10,438 nt of DNA from Deltaproteobacteria bacterium (GTDB lineage: Bacteria > Desulfobacterota > Desulfobacteria > Desulfobacterales > JAABPS01). Below the pieces are notes generated by a model. That model was given only the letters and a program-made list of their open reading frames with translations. It ran no database searches and was not told where the DNA came from. The stretch lies in the NCBI GenBank assembly GCA_019309685.1, contig JAFDFT010000039.1, forward strand, positions 1 to 10,438, given 5' to 3'. Positions 6,854-10,438 of this stretch are shown here, in pieces (position 1 is the stretch's first letter; the number at the start of each line of letters is the position of its first letter). Made by a program: the position numbers and the translations under genes.

Positions 6854-7513
6854 ATGCTTAGTGATATAAAGGAACTTGACTCAATCATGACAAATAAGAT
6901 GAAAGAAATCTACCGATCGAAAAAAGAGATTCAACAGTTTTTTAAAATCCAGGGGATTCTCTATCTTGAACGGACTCGCATTGACTGGAAGCCCCTTATC
7001 GGCAAAAAGCTGGATCAAAGTCCGTATTTTAAAACCAATAAAGAGGAATTTAAAGACCTGAGCCGGAAATACGGAGATCATATTGAGAATTGTCTCATGG
7101 CACCGCTCTATATTAAAAAGGTTGACGATGCTATCGGATACGGGGTTTTCGCAGCAGAAGACATTTGTAAAGATGATTTTATAGGAGAATACGCGGGGGT
7201 TGTACAAATTGCAGATAAACTCGGTGATACCGATGAAGATATTTCAGGATATGAAACCGATTATACCTGGTACTACCTGGATGAAATAAAAGGTGGGCCC
7301 GCTCTTGAAATCAACGGGCGGCTCGAAGGAAACGAAACGCGTTTTATTAACCATAGCTTTGACAGCAATGTGGATGTGGAACATACTTTGCATAAGGGGC
7401 AGTGGGTTATATTTTTTAAAGCCGAAAGGGATATATTAAAAGATGCGCAGCTTCTGATAAGCTATGGTGAGAAATACTGGGAAGATGATTGCCGGAAACT
7501 GGAATGTGTTTAA
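6854..7513 (+). CDS. SET-domain protein lysine methyltransferase
   Basis: Predicted SAM-dependent protein lysine N-methyltransferase; the target is unknown. The SET domain spans about residues 83-206. It shows GYGVFA (95-100, SAM-binding GxG), FIGEYAGVV (109-117), the aromatic run YTWYY (137-141), LEINGRLEGNETRFINHS (151-168, with the N166-H167 pair and N172 of the RFINHSxxxN motif) and ISYGEKYW (202-209) with the catalytic-type tyrosine Y204. The usual NHSC is NHSF. Only two cysteines (213, 218) follow, too few for a full zinc-binding post-SET motif. Residues 1-80 are charged, mostly helical-looking, and not recognised. No good ribosome-binding site precedes the ATG at 6854; an in-frame stop lies at 6848, and the ATG at 6887 (residue 12) is an alternative start. 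The foldback repeat lies 69 bp upstream; the downstream gene is convergent. Domain assignment is firm, substrate and biology are not. Confidence 0.88.
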   Translation: MLSDIKELDSIMTNKMKEIYRSKKEIQQFFKIQGILYLERTRIDWKPLIGKKLDQSPYFKTNKEEFKDLSRKYGDHIENCLMAPLYIKKVDDAIGYGVFAAEDICKDDFIGEYAGVVQIADKLGDTDEDISGYETDYTWYYLDEIKGGPALEINGRLEGNETRFINHSFDSNVDVEHTLHKGQWVIFFKAERDILKDAQLLISYGEKYWEDDCRKLECV

Positions 7514-7569
7514 GTATGGCTATACGACTTGATATTATCAACGATTTTACTTTTCTGCCTTTTCAGGCT

Positions 7570-9225
7570 TCACTGCTCAGGCATTAACTTCCACAAAGTA
7601 TATTCTTTACTTCCTATTTTCTTCACATGGATAGCTTTATACCCATTATAACCCATCATTTTTATCGATGAAACCTCACCAAGACGAATGGGTTTTCGGC
7701 CTTTATTCCTCCGTTCCCTCAAAATAAAGTCATAGGGCGGATTCACATTTTGTAATTGATCGTGCGAAACTACTGGGATAACCGGTCGGTTAAGATAGAA
7801 ATTTAACCCTCGTTGGGAGTACTTCTTGTAAAATGCAATGGTGCTGCTTTTTGGCACGACCTCTTTTATTTCATTTGAAAAATATTTTAACGATTTTACG
7901 TGATCGATGCCCGGAGAAATTGATATTTGTAAAATGCCAAGATACAGCAATACAGCAAACACAAAGAACATACATGCTTCCATATACTTTTTTAGCTTGA
8001 GCTTTGCATATGACATCCAAAGAATTATAAGCGACAGAATTCCGATACTATAAACCGTCCATAGCCGCCATCCGCTGATTGAAAATGAAACATCAGCTAA
8101 AAGATCCAAATTCTTATTAAAAAATGGAATAAACGGCGGTGCCAGTAAAACAAATACACCGATACCAAGAATTAGAAAAATAATTAGCCTTATTGAAAAA
8201 GAGTTCTCGCCCCTCCTGTCCCATCTGTTTACTATATTCGCTAAAAACAGGCTGAATGCCGGATATGCGGGAAGCAGGTACTGGCCTCGTTTTCCTGAAA
8301 ACATTGAGAAAAACAGAAAAGTAGTAAAAAACCATGTTAAATAAAAAGAAAGTGGCTCGTCATCCTCTTTTAACTCTTTTTTAATACCAAACATTGCAGC
8401 TAAAAACACTAAAGACCATGGCGCAAATATGCCGGTAAAATTTAAAATATAATAATACCACGGACTTTGATGGGCGAATGACTTAACTGTACGCCCGATA
8501 TTATGCGTAAACAAAAGCTCTCTTGTATACGTTTCCCCGCCGGCAATACAAGCGGGAATCATCCATAGGGCAGCAATCCCTATGGCTATGAATGGACCCC
8601 AAACCAGGTGAATATATGGGACCTCTTCTTTTTTGAAATGTGACTTGTAAATTGTCCAGGCAAGAAACGTCAGCCAGGGGATCAGAAGTGCCACTGGCCC
8701 CTTTGCAAGGATACCGACCCCACAGCTAAGGTAAGCCAGAAATATCCATAACCATTTTTTATTTTCTCCATACTGGATAAAGCTATAGAAACTCAAGGTG
8801 GTCAAAAAGGTCAGGGTCGTATCAATATTGCCCGTTCCTGTGAGCCAGAGGAAAAAACCGCTGGTCATTAGAATTAGAGCGGCAACAAATCCGATTTTCT
8901 TCCCACCATACCTTTTCCCTATCAGGTAGGTCAAAAATATCGTTCCGAGGCTCATCAGCGCGGAAACGTATCTACTGGCAGTCTCAAAGGCAGATATTTT
9001 AGACATCAAAATGGTCAGCCAAAAGAAAAGAGGCGGTTTGTGTGCATAAAGCTCGCCATTGAATACAGGAACCAGATAGGCCTTGGCTTGCACCATCTCC
9101 CATGCCACCTGAAGATAGCGCGGTTCATCCGGATTCCATAAACTCCTATTCCCGACAGGTAAAAAGAAAAACACAAACCATAATAAAAATAGTGCTATAG
9201 GGTATTTATCAATTGAACGATTCAT
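7570..9225 (-). CDS. ArnT-like GT83 family glycosyltransferase (lipid-linked sugar donor), multi-spanning membrane protein
   Basis: Integral inner-membrane glycosyltransferase of the ArnT/PMT-like GT-C fold, which moves a sugar from an undecaprenyl- or other polyprenyl-phosphate carrier to an envelope acceptor on the periplasmic side. Length 551 fits ArnT. Conserved elements: NPDEPRYLQVAWEM (31-44) in the first periplasmic loop with the acidic D33/E34 pair, YAHKPPLFFW (60-69) with K63, D135 in TGNIDTTLTF, LAKGPVALLIP (173-183), HQSPWYYY (252-259) and SGKRGQYLLPAYPAF (310-324). The N-terminal part has many hydrophobic segments; further segments lie at about 345-365, 385-405 and 418-432, with a soluble-looking tail after about 440. 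It follows the LAB_N gene by 21 bp on the same strand and is very likely co-transcribed. The ribosome-binding site is weak (GAGAA, six bases before ATG), consistent with coupling. Donor sugar and acceptor (lipid A, glycan or protein) are not determined. Confidence 0.9.
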   Translation of the reverse strand: MNRSIDKYPIALFLLWFVFFFLPVGNRSLWNPDEPRYLQVAWEMVQAKAYLVPVFNGELYAHKPPLFFWLTILMSKISAFETASRYVSALMSLGTIFLTYLIGKRYGGKKIGFVAALILMTSGFFLWLTGTGNIDTTLTFLTTLSFYSFIQYGENKKWLWIFLAYLSCGVGILAKGPVALLIPWLTFLAWTIYKSHFKKEEVPYIHLVWGPFIAIGIAALWMIPACIAGGETYTRELLFTHNIGRTVKSFAHQSPWYYYILNFTGIFAPWSLVFLAAMFGIKKELKEDDEPLSFYLTWFFTTFLFFSMFSGKRGQYLLPAYPAFSLFLANIVNRWDRRGENSFSIRLIIFLILGIGVFVLLAPPFIPFFNKNLDLLADVSFSISGWRLWTVYSIGILSLIILWMSYAKLKLKKYMEACMFFVFAVLLYLGILQISISPGIDHVKSLKYFSNEIKEVVPKSSTIAFYKKYSQRGLNFYLNRPVIPVVSHDQLQNVNPPYDFILRERRNKGRKPIRLGEVSSIKMMGYNGYKAIHVKKIGSKEYTLWKLMPEQ

Positions 9226-9246
9226 TTGCTATTCTCAATACATTTT

Positions 9247-9549
9247 TTATATCGTAGAATTTTGCTCTAAGCCTATCGGGCTTTGGCCAACATTTCTTTT
9301 CTCTCGTTTTATAAAATAAAGATTCCTGACATAGATAAAAATTCCAGTGGACTGCCCGATAATAAAGACTGGATCTTTTCGGTAAATGGAGTATATCAGG
9401 AGTAAGCTGGACCCGACAAGGCTAAAGTACCAGAAAAATAGTGGAACAACGCTTTTGCCTGCTTTTTCACTGGCAATCCATTGTACTAAAAAACGCGCGG
9501 TAAACAATGCCTGTGCTGAAAAACCCAGTACTAACCAGAAAGTATGCAT
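9247..9549 (-). CDS. LAB_N domain small membrane protein (lipid-A-disaccharide synthase N-terminal-like)
   Basis: A 100-residue membrane protein made almost entirely of the LAB_N domain, first noted at the N-terminus of some lipid A disaccharide synthases and also found as a stand-alone protein beside polyprenyl-phosphate glycosyltransferases. Visible features: a hydrophobic first segment (3-20), the signature RFLVQWIASEKAGKSVVP (19-36), FWYFSLVGSSLLLIYSIYR (39-57), then DPVFIIGQSTGIFIYVRN (59-76) and a basic tail. This gives about three membrane segments. The ribosome-binding site AAGGA (9563-9559 on the minus strand) lies nine bases before the ATG. It leads a two-gene operon with the GT83 enzyme. 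In many genomes this pair sits with a DPM1-like GT2 gene that makes the lipid-linked sugar; none is adjacent here. Biochemical function of stand-alone LAB_N proteins is not established. Confidence 0.88.
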   Translation of the reverse strand: MHTFWLVLGFSAQALFTARFLVQWIASEKAGKSVVPLFFWYFSLVGSSLLLIYSIYRKDPVFIIGQSTGIFIYVRNLYFIKREKRNVGQSPIGLEQNSTI

Positions 9550-9566
9550 TATTCTTTTTCCTTATT

Positions 9567-9604
9567 ATTAAATGATTAAAATGATAAATATTCAACGATA
9601 TTTA
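9567..9604 (-). promoter_or_regulatory. Dyad and candidate promoter upstream of the LAB_N/GT83 operon
   Basis: TAAATAT (9585-9591) and ATATTTA (9598-9604) form a perfect 7-bp dyad with a 6-bp centre, the shape of a regulator site. On the minus strand TTGAAT (9595-9590) and TTTAAT (9572-9567) are spaced 17 bp apart and match the -35 and -10 consensus at four and five positions. However, the implied start near 9560 would cut into the ribosome-binding site, so the real promoter may lie slightly upstream, for example using TATCAT at 9586-9581. Confidence 0.3.
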
Positions 9605-9674
9605 AAAAAGCGCCACTGCTTAGCAAGCATCTCTCACATTTTCATATTTTTAGCATATGCTTATTACCTTATGG

Positions 9675-9702
9675 TTACTAAAACATTATCATTTGGTAAT
9701 AT
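9675..9702. repeat. Direct repeat copy 1 (28 bp)
   Basis: The core AAACATTATCATTTGG at 9681-9696 continues to 9702. Compared with copy 2 the 22-bp core (9681-9702) differs at one base (T instead of C at 9697). Including four matching bases TTAC upstream (9675-9678), 25 of 28 positions agree. Within this copy GGTAATA (9695-9701) is also the inverse of TATTACC at 9662-9668. Confidence 0.75.
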
Positions 9703-10026
9703 GCTGCAAAATTAATTGGGTTTTCACACAAATGTATGCGTCAATTTTGGTACTAACAGAAGAAACCGATGTGTCGATTCCCCAACTGATGATGCTTTCG
9801 GCATGTTTACTTAATTACTACAATACTTTCATTTTTCATAAACTCTTTTCGCGCTTTCAATTTTAATTTTTAGTGATCATCTATTTATAAAAATGGATTC
9901 CAAAACAAATTCAGATCTATTCAATTTTTAAATCCTTGTCCTTCCAAATATGGCTGCCGTCACTCATTCCATGATTATTCTATTTTTATTTAGTTATTTT
10001 TTTAACACATGTCTCTTACGCTGACA

Positions 10027-10054
10027 TTACGGAAACATTATCATTTGGCAATAT
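10027..10054. repeat. Direct repeat copy 2 (28 bp)
   Basis: Same orientation as copy 1 and exactly 352 bp away; 25 of 28 positions are identical. Its AAACATT (10033-10039) is also the inverse of AATGTTT at 10064-10070, so this copy could fold with downstream sequence. It lies about 155 bp before the response-regulator -35 box, which fits a regulatory site or a small dispersed repeat. Confidence 0.75.
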
Positions 10055-10208
10055 TCCTTTAAAAATGTTTTATTTTTAATATTTGTATGCTGTATATAAA
10101 ATCGTGATTAAAATAGGTGGATTGTGTTAATATGCAACAAAGATGTTGAGGAGAACTTGGGACAAAGGTAATGTTTTATAAAGGACCTGTTGAGAATTTA
10201 AGACGCGT

Positions 10209-10237
10209 TTCATATAACTCTAATTCATAAATATAAT
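10209..10237 (+). promoter_or_regulatory. Sigma70-like promoter for the response regulator
   Basis: TTCATA (10209-10214, four of six -35 consensus bases), a 17-bp spacer, and a perfect -10 hexamer TATAAT (10232-10237). Transcription would begin near 10244, giving a short leader of about 18 nt. The site fits both spacing and position relative to the ATG at 10262. Confidence 0.55.
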
Positions 10238-10261
10238 ATTCTAAAAGAGAATCAGATACCC

Positions 10262-10438
10262 ATGCGTATACTTCTTATAGAAGATGATAAAAAAATCTCC
10301 GAGTTTATCAGGATCGGATTAAAGGAAGCGGGGTATATCACCGATCACGCGGAAAATGGTGAGGATGGGCTTCATCTTGCCACGACAGGTTCGTACGATG
10401 TTGCTGTTTTTGATATCATGCTCCCTAAATTAGATGGG
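10262..10438 (+). CDS. OmpR-family response regulator, receiver domain, 3'-partial
   Basis: The first 59 residues of a two-component response regulator, cut by the window end. It starts MRILLIEDDKKISEFI with the acidic pair D8/D9 that binds Mg2+, continues with GLKEAGYITDHAENGEDGL (19-37), and carries the phosphoacceptor D51 in FDIMLPKLDG (50-59). The wording of both motifs is that of the OmpR/PhoB group of DNA-binding regulators (CusR/QseB-like), but the output domain and any partner kinase lie outside the window. The ribosome-binding site is weak (AGAGAA about ten bases upstream). The protein may bind its own upstream region, where the direct repeats lie; that is inference. Confidence 0.9.
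   Translation, partial: MRILLIEDDKKISEFIRIGLKEAGYITDHAENGEDGLHLATTGSYDVAVFDIMLPKLDG

Larger units (their letters stand above)
9550..10261. other. A+T-rich divergent intergenic region, about 710 bp
   Basis: This spacer separates the minus-strand LAB_N/GT83 operon from the plus-strand response regulator. It is far richer in A+T than the flanking genes. It holds the dyad at 9585-9604, a 5-bp-arm hairpin TGCTT/AAGCA (9617-9629), the 10-bp palindrome AGCATATGCT (9652-9661), the direct repeat pair listed separately, and the response-regulator promoter. The one longer open frame (9657-9866, 69 codons) has no ribosome-binding site or recognisable motif and runs through a repeat copy, so I do not call it a gene. 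No tRNA or riboswitch is recognised. Confidence 0.6.

Noticed and set aside
7557..7568. Small hairpin GCCT/AGGC between the convergent SET and GT83 genes as a bidirectional terminator
   Set aside because: Only a 4-bp stem and no clear U-tract on either strand; too weak to call.
9696..9713. Sigma54-like GG...GC promoter in direct repeat copy 1
   Set aside because: The GG to GC distance is one base too short for a sigma54 site, and copy 2 lacks the -12 part.
9657..9866. Open frame of 69 codons in the A+T-rich spacer
   Set aside because: No ribosome-binding site, no recognisable motif, composition typical of A+T-rich non-coding DNA, and it runs through one copy of the direct repeat.
10171..10230. 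Possible 19-residue leader peptide before the response regulator
   Set aside because: AAAGG lies only two bases from the ATG, the peptide has no attenuator-like residue run, and the response-regulator promoter lies within and after it.

Overview
The window looks like chromosomal sequence from a sulfate-reducer-type member of the Desulfobacterota (former Deltaproteobacteria), probably close to the Desulfobacterales. The clues are a c3-type tetraheme cytochrome made as a lipoprotein, an acyl-CoA synthetase (ADP-forming) alpha-type protein, a LAB_N plus ArnT-like envelope gene pair, and a foldback repeat of a kind I associate with these genomes. The taxonomic call is inference; there is no rRNA or other marker gene here. 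Genes are of moderate GC, and the spacer at 9550-10261 is visibly much richer in A+T.

Layout. Bases 2-1915 (+) hold a UvrD/Rep-type superfamily 1 helicase that has lost only its first residues at the window edge. Next on the + strand come a CoA-binding / succinyl-CoA-ligase-like protein (2083-3528) and, 68 bp later, a lipid-anchored tetraheme cytochrome c (3597-4124). A perfect 9-bp hairpin starts right after the cytochrome stop codon and is followed by a short array of degenerate 8-bp tandem repeats. Then comes a full-length bacterial homologue of the eukaryotic cation-chloride cotransporters (4395-6635). Its stop codon touches a 150-bp MITE-like foldback element (6635-6784). A SET-domain protein lysine methyltransferase (6854-7513) follows.

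From 7570 the orientation reverses. A two-gene minus-strand operon encodes a LAB_N small membrane protein (9247-9549, first gene) and an ArnT-like GT83 lipid-linked glycosyltransferase (7570-9225, second gene). Beyond it is about 710 bp of A+T-rich spacer with a near-identical pair of 28-bp direct repeats 352 bp apart. The window ends inside the receiver domain of an OmpR-type response regulator (10262 onward), preceded by a good sigma70-like promoter.

How the genes work together. Only the LAB_N/GT83 pair is a clear functional unit (envelope lipid glycosylation). The CoA-ligase-like gene and the cytochrome could share a transcript because no terminator is visible between them, but no shared pathway is evident. 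The other genes look like independent units. I did not find a convincing undescribed multi-gene system. The most notable single items are the eukaryote-like SET methyltransferase, the SLC12-like transporter, the foldback element between them, and the long repeat-bearing spacer before the response regulator.
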